DNA from: Methylobacteriaceae bacterium
Lineage (GTDB): Bacteria; Pseudomonadota; Alphaproteobacteria; Rhizobiales; Beijerinckiaceae
Direction of reading: 5' to 3'
DNA: 64,000 nucleotides
NCBI GenBank assembly: GCA_020638135.1
Contig: JACKJE010000010.1
Span: 61,452-125,451 of the forward strand
Below the pieces are notes generated by a model. That model was not told the DNA's origin. It worked only from the letters and a program-made list of their open reading frames with translations, and searched no databases. Below, piece by piece: positions 16,755 to 25,458 of the stretch. The number at the start of each line of letters is the position of its first letter. Position 1 is the stretch's first letter. The translations under genes and the position numbers were made by a program.

Positions 16755-17609
16755 ATGGCCCGCATCACCGCTTCGGTCTATTCCTCGCACATTCCCGCCG
16801 TCGGCGCGGCCTTCGATCTCGGCAAGACGCACGAGCCTTACTGGCAGAAGGTGTTTTCCGGCTACGACTTCTCCAAGCAATGGGAGAATGAGCAGAAACC
16901 GGACGTCATCTTCCTCGTCTACAACGATCACGCGACGGCCTTCTCGCTGTCGATGATCCCGACGTTTGCGATCATGACCGGCCCGGAATTCATGCCGGCC
17001 GATGAAGGCTACGGCCGGCGTCCCGTGCCGCCGGTGATCGGCCATCCCGAACTCGCTTCGCACATTGCGTCGGAAGTCATCCAGAAGGATTTCGATCTCA
17101 CCATCGTCAACGAGATCGACGTCGATCACGGCCTGACGGTCCCGATGACCTGCATGTTCGGCAAGGTCGACGCATGGCCCTGCAAGGTCATCCCCTTCGC
17201 CGTCAACGTCGTGCAGCATCCCGTGCCCTCGGGCGCGCGCTGTTTCGCGCTGGGGCAGGCGATCCGCGCCGCGATCGAAAGCTATCCGGAAGATCTCAAT
17301 GTGCAGGTCTGGGGCACGGGCGGCATGAGCCACCAGCTTCAGGGTCCTCGTGCGGGACTCATCAATCGCGAGTGGGACAACGACTTCCTGGACAGGCTGA
17401 TCGACGATCCCGCCGGTCTCTCGAAAATGCCCAACATCGACTATGTGCGCGAGGCCGGCAGCGAGGGTATCGAACTGGTGATGTGGCTGATCGCGCGCGG
17501 CGCCATGGCCGACACGCGCGGCGGCCCGAAGCCGAAGGTCGCGCACCGCTTCTATCACGTGCCTGCGTCCAACACGGCGGTCGGGCATCTCATCCTCGAA
17601 AACGCCTGA
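16755..17609 (+). CDS. ligB: Protocatechuate 4,5-dioxygenase beta (catalytic) subunit
   Basis: A 284-residue catalytic subunit that opens the protocatechuate ring between C4 and C5 with O2, using non-haem Fe(II). The iron-ligand histidines of the family are visible as His12 (SSHIPAVG) and His59 (VYNDHATAF). GTGGMSHQLQG holds the catalytic-base His, and EAGSEGIELVMW contains the region of the Glu ligand. The ATG lies one base after the ligA stop with AAGGA upstream. No ligC, ligK or ligU is present in the window, so the remaining steps must be encoded elsewhere. Confidence 0.94.
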   Translation: MARITASVYSSHIPAVGAAFDLGKTHEPYWQKVFSGYDFSKQWENEQKPDVIFLVYNDHATAFSLSMIPTFAIMTGPEFMPADEGYGRRPVPPVIGHPELASHIASEVIQKDFDLTIVNEIDVDHGLTVPMTCMFGKVDAWPCKVIPFAVNVVQHPVPSGARCFALGQAIRAAIESYPEDLNVQVWGTGGMSHQLQGPRAGLINREWDNDFLDRLIDDPAGLSKMPNIDYVREAGSEGIELVMWLIARGAMADTRGGPKPKVAHRFYHVPASNTAVGHLILENA

Positions 17610-17717
17610 CGCGCGCAACAGCGGCCGCCTCGACCAAGGCGGTCGCCTTCATGCATGCATGAGCTGCAAGCGTCTGCGGCATGGCCGAAACGCCGCGCCC
17701 GCGCTAAGTCTGTCGCC

Positions 17718-19190
17718 ATGAATTCCGAACCACGGGCCGATTTCACGCGCCCGGAAATCCTGTCCATCCTGCCCGGTCTCCTGCTCGCCATGCTGCTCGG
17801 CGCGCTGGACCAGACGATCGTCGCCACCGCCATGCCGACCATCGGCCGCGAGCTCGGCGACGTCGAGCAATTGCCTTGGGTGGTGACGGCCTATCTGCTC
17901 GCTTCCGTCGCGGTCACGCCGCTCTACGGCAAGCTCGCCGACATCCACGGCCGCCGTATCGTCATGCTCTCGGCCATCGCAATCTTCGTTGTCGGGTCGG
18001 TCGCCTGCGCGCTCTCGCCGTCCGTGCCGATCCTGGCGGTCGCGCGTGCGTTTCAGGGCGCCGGCGGCGGCGGGCTGATCTCGCTCGCGCAAACGATCAT
18101 CGCCGATATCGTCTCGCCGCGTGAACGCGGCCGCTACCAGGTGCATATCGCCAGCGTCTTCGCGGCCGCCAGTCTCGCGGGTCCACCGCTCGGCGGACTG
18201 TTGGCCGACCACATCCACTGGTCAGCGATCTTCTGGATCAACATTCCGCTCGGGGCTGTCGCGCTCTTCTTCACGAGCGAGCGCCTGCGCCATCTGCCGA
18301 AGGTCGCGCGACCGCACAAGCTCGACGTCGCCGGCGCGCTGCTGCTCGTGCTCGCCACCACGCCCTTCCTGCTTGCGTTGAGTTGGGGCGGAGTCAAATT
18401 CCCTTGGCTCTCGCCGATCATCGTTTTGCTTTTCGCCGCCGCCATCATCTTCACGCTCGGCTTCGTCTGGCGCACGCGCACGGCCGACGAGCCGCTGATC
18501 CCCGCGAGCGTTCTCGGTAACCAGGTCGTCAAAACCGCGACCATCGCCGCGGGCCTCGCCATGGGCGTCTTCATCGGCCTTTCCATTGTTATGCCGGTCT
18601 ATCTGGAGGGCGTCGTCGGCCTCACAGCTTCAATGTCGGGGCTCGCCCTCATTCCGTTGATGATCGGAACTGTCATCGGCGCGACGACGGCCGGGCGCTC
18701 GATGGCGCGGCAGACCGACTACAAGCGCCTGCCGATGGCCGGCATGGTTGTGGCTTTCGTCGCCTGCGCCGTCATCGCCTGGCGACCACGCGGCCTGCCG
18801 TTCGCCGTGCTCGAATGCGTGCTGCTCATCGTCACCATCGGCCTTGGTACGGTCCTGCCGACGGCGACCGTTTCGATCCAGAACGCCGTGGCGCGGCATG
18901 AACTGGGCGCGGCGACCGGCGCGAGCAATTTCTTCCGGCAGATCGGCAGCGCGCTCGTCGCCGCCGTCTTCGGCGCCATCGTTTTCGGCGGCTCCGGCAT
19001 CGCGCAGGAAGTCACGCGCGCCGAACAAGCCGCGCTCGATCCGGCTGCTATCGAGGCGCTCGCGCAGGCGTTTCGCCACGTCTACATCGGCGCATGCATT
19101 CTGATCGTCATCGCCATGGCCTTCTTCGCGGCGATGGAAATGCGGCCGCTGCGCGGCGGCGCGTCGCCGCCCGCGGAACCGGATCACTAG
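17718..19190 (+). CDS. DHA2-type MFS drug/proton antiporter (EmrB/QacA family)
   Basis: A 490-residue inner-membrane protein with about 14 hydrophobic segments. It has the MFS motifs LDQTIVATAMPTIGRELG (motif typical of the 14-helix family), GKLADIHGRRIVML (motif A, DxxGRR) and GAGGGGLISLAQ. Members export drugs, dyes or small organic compounds with protons. The ATG at 17718 has no clear ribosome site; the frame is open to 17655. Its four last bases overlap the converging glgX end. A link to the lig genes 108 bases upstream is possible but unproven. Confidence 0.88.
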   Translation: MNSEPRADFTRPEILSILPGLLLAMLLGALDQTIVATAMPTIGRELGDVEQLPWVVTAYLLASVAVTPLYGKLADIHGRRIVMLSAIAIFVVGSVACALSPSVPILAVARAFQGAGGGGLISLAQTIIADIVSPRERGRYQVHIASVFAAASLAGPPLGGLLADHIHWSAIFWINIPLGAVALFFTSERLRHLPKVARPHKLDVAGALLLVLATTPFLLALSWGGVKFPWLSPIIVLLFAAAIIFTLGFVWRTRTADEPLIPASVLGNQVVKTATIAAGLAMGVFIGLSIVMPVYLEGVVGLTASMSGLALIPLMIGTVIGATTAGRSMARQTDYKRLPMAGMVVAFVACAVIAWRPRGLPFAVLECVLLIVTIGLGTVLPTATVSIQNAVARHELGAATGASNFFRQIGSALVAAVFGAIVFGGSGIAQEVTRAEQAALDPAAIEALAQAFRHVYIGACILIVIAMAFFAAMEMRPLRGGASPPAEPDH

Positions 19191-21214
19191 CCGCAGGCTT
19201 GTTCCACCAGGGCGACGACGGAGCGGGCGCCGACCTTGACGCGATCCCCTTCTATGGCCTCAAATCCGGCAAGACCGGCGCCGCTGTCGATCGCCAGCGC
19301 CCAGCCCATGCCGGCGCGCGGCGCAGGCAGCGTCATGGCGACCGCCGCGTCGCCGCGATTGAACGCGAGATGCAGTCGCGCGCCATTGCCCTGCGCCGGC
19401 GCACGCGTCAGCGCGACAAAGTCTGCATGCGCCCAATCGTGATCCGCCATGGCGGCGCCGTCGGCGCGCAGCCATTGCGCATCGGGGCAGGGCGCGTCGT
19501 CTTGCGCACGCCCGGTCAGGAACCGGTTTTCCGTCAGCAACGCGTCGCCTGCGCGAAACCGGGCAAGTCCCGCCGTGAATTCCGCGAGCGCTTCGTCTGC
19601 ATGCGCCCAATCGAGCCAGGTCGTCGCATTGTCCTGCGCATAGGCGTTGTTGTTGCCGCCCTGCGTGCGGCCGAATTCGTCGCCGGCCGTCAGCATCGGC
19701 GTGCCGAGCGACAGGAACAAGGTCGCAAGCAGGGCGCGCACGTCCGCCTTGCGGCGTGTGATCGCGTGCGCATCGTCGGTCTCGCCTTCGGCGCCGTCGT
19801 TCCAGCAGATTTCCGCAGGATTGCCGTCGTGATTGTCTTCGCCGTTGGCGAGATTGCGCTTGCCCGAATAGGAGACGAGATCGCGCAGCGTGAAGCCGTC
19901 GTGCGCGGCGATGAAATTGACGCTTTCACGCGGGTTGCGTCTCTCGCGCTGAAAGACATCGGCAGAGCCCGCTAGCCGTGTCGCCAGCGCGCCGGCGGCA
20001 TGCGCATCGCCGCGCCAGAAACGCCTGACGTCGTCGCGATAGCGATCGTTCCATTCGAGCCAGCCGCCGGGAAAGCGCCCGAGCTGATAGCCGCCCGGCC
20101 CGATGTCCCACGGCTCGGCGATGAGCAGGCGATCGTGCAGGACTGGGTCCGCGGCGATGGCTTCGAGCAGCGGCGCGTGCGGATCGAAGCCTTTTCGGCG
20201 GCGCGCCAGCGAGGTCGCAAGATCGAAGCGAAATCCCTCGACGCCGGCCTCCAGAACGAAACGACGCAGCGCTTCGACGATCAGCGCGACGACGGTCGGC
20301 TGCGTGCAGTCGAGACTGTTGCCGCAGCCTGCATCGTCGATCAGACGGCCGCCAGCCGCATGGCGGTAGTAGAGCGCATTGTCGAGGCCGCGCAGCGACA
20401 GCGTCGGTCCATCTGCGTCGCTCTCGCCGCTGTGATTGTAGACGACGTCGAGAATGACGCCGATGCCTGCTTCGCGCAGCGCGGCGACAGTCGCGCGCAG
20501 ATCGGCCATGCCATTGGGCGCAATTCGCGGATCGAGCGCGCTGAAACAGACCGGATTATAGCCCCAGGCGTTCGTCAGCCCGAGCGGTTGCAGGTGTCGC
20601 TCGTCGATCCAGGCCGCGATCGGCATGAACTCGACATGCGTGACGCCGAGGCGCACGAAGCGCTCGATCACATGGGGCAGGGCGATCGCCGCCAGCGCGC
20701 CGCGTAGGGGCGCGGGTACGAGCTCATCGCGCATCGTATGCGCCTTGACGCAGACTTCGTAGATCAGGCCGGGCGACCGCGTCGGCGCGAGCGCCATGTG
20801 TGGCAGGGCGTTTTCGGCGATGGCCTTCGGAACAAGCCGCGCCGTATCGACGGCGCCGTCATGCGACGCAATCAGGGCCGAGTCGAAAGCAAAGGGACGA
20901 TCTAGTCTTCGCGCGTAGGGGTCGACCAGGAGTTTCGTCGGATCGAACCTGTGGCCGGCGCGTGGCTCCCACGGCCCTTCGGCGCGCAGTCCGTATTTCT
21001 GGCCCGCGTGAAGTCCCGGCACAAAGCCGTAGTGCAGATCGTCGTCGCGTTCGCCCAGCGCAAGGCGCGCGACTTCATTGTCTTCATGGTCGAACAGGCA
21101 GACGAAAATGCGTTCGGCGTGGCGGGACGCCACGCCGAAGACCGCGCCGTCGTCGGTCAGCCGGAGGCCCGGGCCGTCCGGACGGGCACAGCTGTGCGCG
21201 CCGCGCTCATCCAT
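19187..21214 (-). CDS. glgX: Glycogen debranching enzyme GlgX (GH13)
   Basis: A protein of about 675 residues. An N-terminal CBM48-like domain (VFGVASRHAERIFVCLFD) is followed by a GH13 barrel with ILDVVYNHSGE (region I), VEGFRFDLATSLARR (region II, nucleophile Asp), LIAEPWDIGPGGYQ (region III, acid Glu) and NFIAAHDGFTLRDLVSY (region IV). It cleaves alpha-1,6 branches of limit dextrin made by phosphorylase. The ATG at 21214 overlaps the end of glgP by eight bases; an alternative ATG at 21253 cannot be excluded, as neither has a strong ribosome site. It is co-transcribed with glgP. Confidence 0.92.
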   Translation of the reverse strand: MDERGAHSCARPDGPGLRLTDDGAVFGVASRHAERIFVCLFDHEDNEVARLALGERDDDLHYGFVPGLHAGQKYGLRAEGPWEPRAGHRFDPTKLLVDPYARRLDRPFAFDSALIASHDGAVDTARLVPKAIAENALPHMALAPTRSPGLIYEVCVKAHTMRDELVPAPLRGALAAIALPHVIERFVRLGVTHVEFMPIAAWIDERHLQPLGLTNAWGYNPVCFSALDPRIAPNGMADLRATVAALREAGIGVILDVVYNHSGESDADGPTLSLRGLDNALYYRHAAGGRLIDDAGCGNSLDCTQPTVVALIVEALRRFVLEAGVEGFRFDLATSLARRRKGFDPHAPLLEAIAADPVLHDRLLIAEPWDIGPGGYQLGRFPGGWLEWNDRYRDDVRRFWRGDAHAAGALATRLAGSADVFQRERRNPRESVNFIAAHDGFTLRDLVSYSGKRNLANGEDNHDGNPAEICWNDGAEGETDDAHAITRRKADVRALLATLFLSLGTPMLTAGDEFGRTQGGNNNAYAQDNATTWLDWAHADEALAEFTAGLARFRAGDALLTENRFLTGRAQDDAPCPDAQWLRADGAAMADHDWAHADFVALTRAPAQGNGARLHLAFNRGDAAVAMTLPAPRAGMGWALAIDSGAGLAGFEAIEGDRVKVGARSVVALVEQACG

Positions 21215-23714
21215 GCGTGCGGGAGTGCGGCACTTTCCAGATTTCCTCGGCATATTCGCGGATCGTGCGATCCGAAGAGAACCATCCCATACGCGCAGTG
21301 TTCAGCATCGCCATCCTGCGCCAGCGTACGCGGTCGCGCCATATCTCGTCGACGCGACGCTGCGCGTCCCAATAGGAGGCGAAGTCCGGCGTCACCATGA
21401 AATAGTCGGTGTCCCACAGCGACTGGCACAGACCCGCATAGCGATTACGGTCTTCCGGCGAATATTCGCCGGCCGCGACCGATTCGAGCGCGCGCTTGAG
21501 CTGTGGATTGGCGCCGATCACATAGGCCGGCCGATGGCCCGAGCGACGCGCCTCTTCAACCTGGCTCGCTGTCATGCCAAAGATGACGATATTCTCTTCG
21601 CCGACATGTTCCTTGATCTCGACATTCGCGCCGTCGAGCGTACCAACCGTGATCGCGCCGTTGAGCGCGAATTTCATGTTGCCGGTGCCGGAAGCCTCCA
21701 TGCCTGCAGTCGAGATCTGCTCCGATACGTCGGCGGCCGGCACGATCATCTCGGCCAGGCTGACATTGAAGTTCGGCATGAACACGACCTTGAGCAGATT
21801 GCGCACGGCAGGATCGTTGTTCACGCGCCGCGCCACGTCGTTGATGAGGCGGATGATCGACTTCGCCTGCACATAACTCGCCGCCGCCTTGCCGGCGAAC
21901 AATTTCACGCGAGGCGTCCAGTCGCGATGCGGTTCGGCGCGGATCGCGTCGTAGAGCGCGATTGTCTCGAGAATGTTGAGAAGCTGGCGCTTGTATTCAT
22001 GGATGCGCTTGACGTGCACGTCGAATACGGCCGAGGGGTCGATGCGCACGCCGCTTTGCTCGTTGATGTATTCGGCGAGCGTCTCCTTGTTGTCGCGCTT
22101 GATCGCCGCGAAGCGGTCTTGCGCGGAGGAATCCTCGACATAGCGCTCGAAATCGCGGATCCGCTCGATATCGTCGACAACGCCGGCGCCCACGGTCTCG
22201 CGCAACAGGTCTGTCAACGCCGGGTTGGAATTGATCAGCCAGCGGCGCGGCGTGATGCCGTTCGTCTTGTTGACGATGCGGCCGGGCAGGACCTTGTTGA
22301 GGTCGTGGAAGACCGTCTCCTTCATCAGGTCCGTATGCAGCGCCGACACGCCGTTGATCATGTGTGAGCCGACAAAGGCGAGATTACCCATGCGCACGCG
22401 TTTTCCCCCGTCCTCGCCGATCAGCGAGACGGAGCGCAACATCACATCGTCGGCGCCGGCGGCTTTGGCTTCGCCCAGGAAGCGCATGTTGATCGCGTAG
22501 ATGATCTGCAGATGGCGGGGCAGCAGGCGGCCCATCAGTTCGACAGGCCAGGTCTCCAGGGCTTCCGGCAGCAACGTGTGGTTCGTGTAGGAGGTCGCTT
22601 CACGCGTGATGTTCCACGCCTCTTCCCAGCCGATGCCGTGCACGTCGAGCAACAGCCGCATAAGTTCGGCGACCGCGATCGCGGGATGCGTATCGTTGAG
22701 CTGGATTGCGGCCTTCTCGTGCAGGTTGTGCACGTCGCCGAAGCGCTGGATGTGGCGGCGGATGAGATCCTGCAGCGATGCGGAGGCGAAGAAATATTCT
22801 TGCCGCAGGCGCAATTCCTGACCGGCCGGATTGGAGTCCGAAGGATAGAGAATGCGTGAAATGCTTTCCGCGCGAGACCGCTCGTAGATCGCGCCGACAT
22901 GGTCGCCGGCGTTGAAGGCGTCGAGGCGGATCGGGTCGACCGCCTTGGCGCTCCATAGGCGCAGCGTGTTGACCGTATCGCCGCGCCAGCCGACGACGGG
23001 CGTGTCGTAGGCGACCGCCAGCACGCGTTCGGCCGGCAGCCAGGCGTGGCGGTCCGCGCCGTCCCATCCGGACTCGCTCGATACTTCGCCGCCGAAGCCG
23101 ATCTCGTGCACGATCTCGCGGCGCTGGAATTCCCAGGGATTGCGGAAGGAGAGCCAGTCTTCGGGCGTCTCGACCTGCGCGCCGTCGACCACGCGCTGCC
23201 TGAACAGGCCGTGATCGTAGCGGATGCCATAGCCCAGGCCCGAGACGCCGAGCGTTGCCATGCTCTCCATGAAGCAGGCGGCAAGCCGCCCGAGGCCGCC
23301 ATTGCCGAGCGCGGCGTCCGGTTCGAGCTGCGCGATGGAATCGAGATCGAGGCCGACCAGCGCCAGCGCCTCGCGCATCTGCTGCTTGAGGCCGAGATTG
23401 CCCAGCGCGTCCTCGAACAGGCGGCCGATCAGGAATTCGAGCGAGAGATAGTAGACTCGCTTGCGGCCGGAGCGCTTGGCTTCGCGGATCGTGGCCATCC
23501 AGCGATCGATGACCTTGTCGCGCACCGCGAGAATGGCCGCGGTCAGCCAGTCGTGGTTGAGCGCGAGCGCCGGCGGCTTGCCGACGTTGTAGATGAGTTT
23601 GGCTTCGATTTCCTTGCGCAGCGCCTGAATGGCGGCGGCCGCTTCTTCCCGGTCGCTCGCACGGCGATCCAGCGGCCCGCGCATTTCCGACGACTTCAAG
23701 TTACTCGTACGCAT
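21207..23714 (-). CDS. glgP: Glycogen phosphorylase
   Basis: An 835-residue GT35 phosphorylase that releases glucose-1-phosphate from glycogen or maltodextrin. Seen are RKRVYYLSLEFLIGRL near the N-terminus, NGGLGRLAACFMESMATLG, TNHTLLPEALETWP, and the PLP-lysine region EASGTGNMKFALNGA followed by TVGTLDGANVEI. The open frame extends to 23828, but MRTSNLKS at 23714, preceded by AAAGGG, gives the normal length. It is the first gene of the minus-strand pair with glgX and is divergent from glgA. Confidence 0.93.
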   Translation of the reverse strand: MRTSNLKSSEMRGPLDRRASDREEAAAAIQALRKEIEAKLIYNVGKPPALALNHDWLTAAILAVRDKVIDRWMATIREAKRSGRKRVYYLSLEFLIGRLFEDALGNLGLKQQMREALALVGLDLDSIAQLEPDAALGNGGLGRLAACFMESMATLGVSGLGYGIRYDHGLFRQRVVDGAQVETPEDWLSFRNPWEFQRREIVHEIGFGGEVSSESGWDGADRHAWLPAERVLAVAYDTPVVGWRGDTVNTLRLWSAKAVDPIRLDAFNAGDHVGAIYERSRAESISRILYPSDSNPAGQELRLRQEYFFASASLQDLIRRHIQRFGDVHNLHEKAAIQLNDTHPAIAVAELMRLLLDVHGIGWEEAWNITREATSYTNHTLLPEALETWPVELMGRLLPRHLQIIYAINMRFLGEAKAAGADDVMLRSVSLIGEDGGKRVRMGNLAFVGSHMINGVSALHTDLMKETVFHDLNKVLPGRIVNKTNGITPRRWLINSNPALTDLLRETVGAGVVDDIERIRDFERYVEDSSAQDRFAAIKRDNKETLAEYINEQSGVRIDPSAVFDVHVKRIHEYKRQLLNILETIALYDAIRAEPHRDWTPRVKLFAGKAAASYVQAKSIIRLINDVARRVNNDPAVRNLLKVVFMPNFNVSLAEMIVPAADVSEQISTAGMEASGTGNMKFALNGAITVGTLDGANVEIKEHVGEENIVIFGMTASQVEEARRSGHRPAYVIGANPQLKRALESVAAGEYSPEDRNRYAGLCQSLWDTDYFMVTPDFASYWDAQRRVDEIWRDRVRWRRMAMLNTARMGWFSSDRTIREYAEEIWKVPHSRTHG

Positions 23715-23970
23715 GCAAACAAACCCTTTGGCGCGAAGCCTCAGAGTTAACCGGCGTCTGCTGAAGAATTCGATAAAGGACTGCCGCGTAGTAACCGCCG
23801 GTCTCTTTTTCTGCGCTGGATTAACCAATCACTGTGCTCCGATCGGCGGCAAGTCGCGCTTCGCTCTAAAGTTTTCCGTTGCGTTAACCATTGGCTAGAG
23901 AATTGGAGTTAAACAATAGAGCCAACAGGCGAAGTGATTCGGCCTAGGACGGGGCGGCAGGCGCGAACGC
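23715..23970. promoter_or_regulatory. Divergent glgP-glgA promoter region with repeated TTAACC
   Basis: This 256-base gap is richer in A and T than its surroundings and must hold promoters for both glycogen groups. Three TTAACC words occur on the plus strand at 23747, 23821 and 23884, the last reading TTAACCAT. A related TTAAAC is at 23909. TTAACCAT equals the CtrA half-site consensus of Caulobacter-type cell-cycle control. I do not see a convincing sigma-70 promoter. Confidence 0.5.
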
Positions 23971-25449
23971 ATGAGTTGGCAGGCACAGGGTCATTGCGAC
24001 CTTGAGAGCGAGGCCGTGCAGGCTGAGCGAACGGTCGCGCGCCGCAAAGTCCTTTTCGTCACGTCCGAAATTTCCGACTACGTTCAGACCGGCGGCCTCG
24101 GCGAAGTCTCGGCCGCCTTGCCGCGCGCGCTACGCGCTCTGTCGGACGTGCGCATTCTCGTGCCGGGCTACCGGCAGGTGCTGGAGCGCGCCGGCAATAT
24201 CGAACCGGTCGGCCTCCTGCCGGGCCTCGGCGAAATTCCGGCCTGCGCGCTCGGACGGACGGAGACCGCTGACGGCATCCCCGTCTATGTGCTGCTCAAC
24301 GCCGACCTCTACGACAGGCCGGGCGGCCTCTATCTCGATCCCGACGGCAAGGACTGGATCGACAACGATATCCGCTTCGCGCGTTTGAGCCTGGCTGCGG
24401 CCGACATGGCGGCAGGATTGGGCGATCCCAACTGGCGGCCCGAAAATCTCCATCTCAACGACTGGCCGACGGCGCTCGCGCCCGGCTATCTCGCCTGGCG
24501 CGGCCTCGAGACGCCGACGCTGCTGACGATCCACAATCTCGCTTACCAGGGCGCTTTCGATCCCGCGCGCCTCGGCGCCCTGGCGATCCCGGAAGCCGCC
24601 TACAAGGTCGATGGCGTCGAATTCTACGGCCGCCTTTCTTTCCTCAAGGCAGGCGTCTACTACGCCGATCAGCTGACGACGGTCAGCGAGACATACGCGC
24701 AGGAAATCACCACGCCGCAATTCGGCTGCGGCCTGCATGGCTTGCTGAAGGAGCGCTCGCGGCAGGGCCGTCTCAGCGGCATTCTCAACGGCATCGATGA
24801 ATCCTGGGACCCGCGCCACACCCACCACGGCGAGGGCTTCGAGCCCGAGCGCTGGAAGGGCCGCTACGCCGACTATATTCGCGGCCTGTTCGGCCTCGCC
24901 CTGTCGCGTGGTCCGCTCTTCGCCATTGTCTCGCGCCTCGTGCACCAGAAGGGCGTCGATCTGTCGATCGAAATCGCCGAGGAAATCGTGGCGCACGGCG
25001 GCCAGCTCGTCGTGACCGGGCAGGGCGAGACGCATCTGGAGGACCGGATGCGGACGCTGGCGCGCAAGCATCCGACCCAGGTCGGCGTGCGCATCGGCTA
25101 CGACGGATCGGAAGCCCGCGCCATGTTCGCGGGCAGCGATTTCCTGCTCATGCCCTCGCGCTTCGAGCCTTGCGGGCTCAGCCAGATGTACGCCCAGCGC
25201 TTCGGCTCGCTGCCGATCGCCCATCGTACCGGCGGTCTCGCCGACACGATCGAGGATGGGCGCACCGGCTTCCTGTTCCACACGCCCACCGCCCAGCAGT
25301 TCAAGGGCGCCGTTCGCCGCGCGCTCGACACGTTCGGCTCCGGCCGTCGCTTCGACGAGATGCGTCGCGCCGCCATGGCGCGCACCTTCGAATGGTCGGA
25401 TTCGGCGCGTCGCTACGCTTCGCTCTACCAGAGCGCGCGGGCCGGCTGA
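23971..25449 (+). CDS. glgA: Glycogen synthase (ADP-glucose type, GT5)
   Basis: A 492-residue GT5 glycosyltransferase that elongates alpha-1,4-glucan. The N-terminal half has VLFVTSEISDYVQTGGLGEV and NLHLNDWPTALAP; the C-terminal half has GILNGIDESWDP, AIVSRLVHQKGVDL and MPSRFEPCGLSQMYAQRFGSLP, including the retaining-transferase E-x7-E region. The usual Lys of the K-x-G-G-L sugar-nucleotide motif is Gln39 here. The ATG has only a weak GGCGGCAGG-type site. glgB follows nine bases later. No glgC lies in the window. Confidence 0.92.
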   Translation: MSWQAQGHCDLESEAVQAERTVARRKVLFVTSEISDYVQTGGLGEVSAALPRALRALSDVRILVPGYRQVLERAGNIEPVGLLPGLGEIPACALGRTETADGIPVYVLLNADLYDRPGGLYLDPDGKDWIDNDIRFARLSLAAADMAAGLGDPNWRPENLHLNDWPTALAPGYLAWRGLETPTLLTIHNLAYQGAFDPARLGALAIPEAAYKVDGVEFYGRLSFLKAGVYYADQLTTVSETYAQEITTPQFGCGLHGLLKERSRQGRLSGILNGIDESWDPRHTHHGEGFEPERWKGRYADYIRGLFGLALSRGPLFAIVSRLVHQKGVDLSIEIAEEIVAHGGQLVVTGQGETHLEDRMRTLARKHPTQVGVRIGYDGSEARAMFAGSDFLLMPSRFEPCGLSQMYAQRFGSLPIAHRTGGLADTIEDGRTGFLFHTPTAQQFKGAVRRALDTFGSGRRFDEMRRAAMARTFEWSDSARRYASLYQSARAG

Positions 25450-25458
25450 CGTCGAGGC

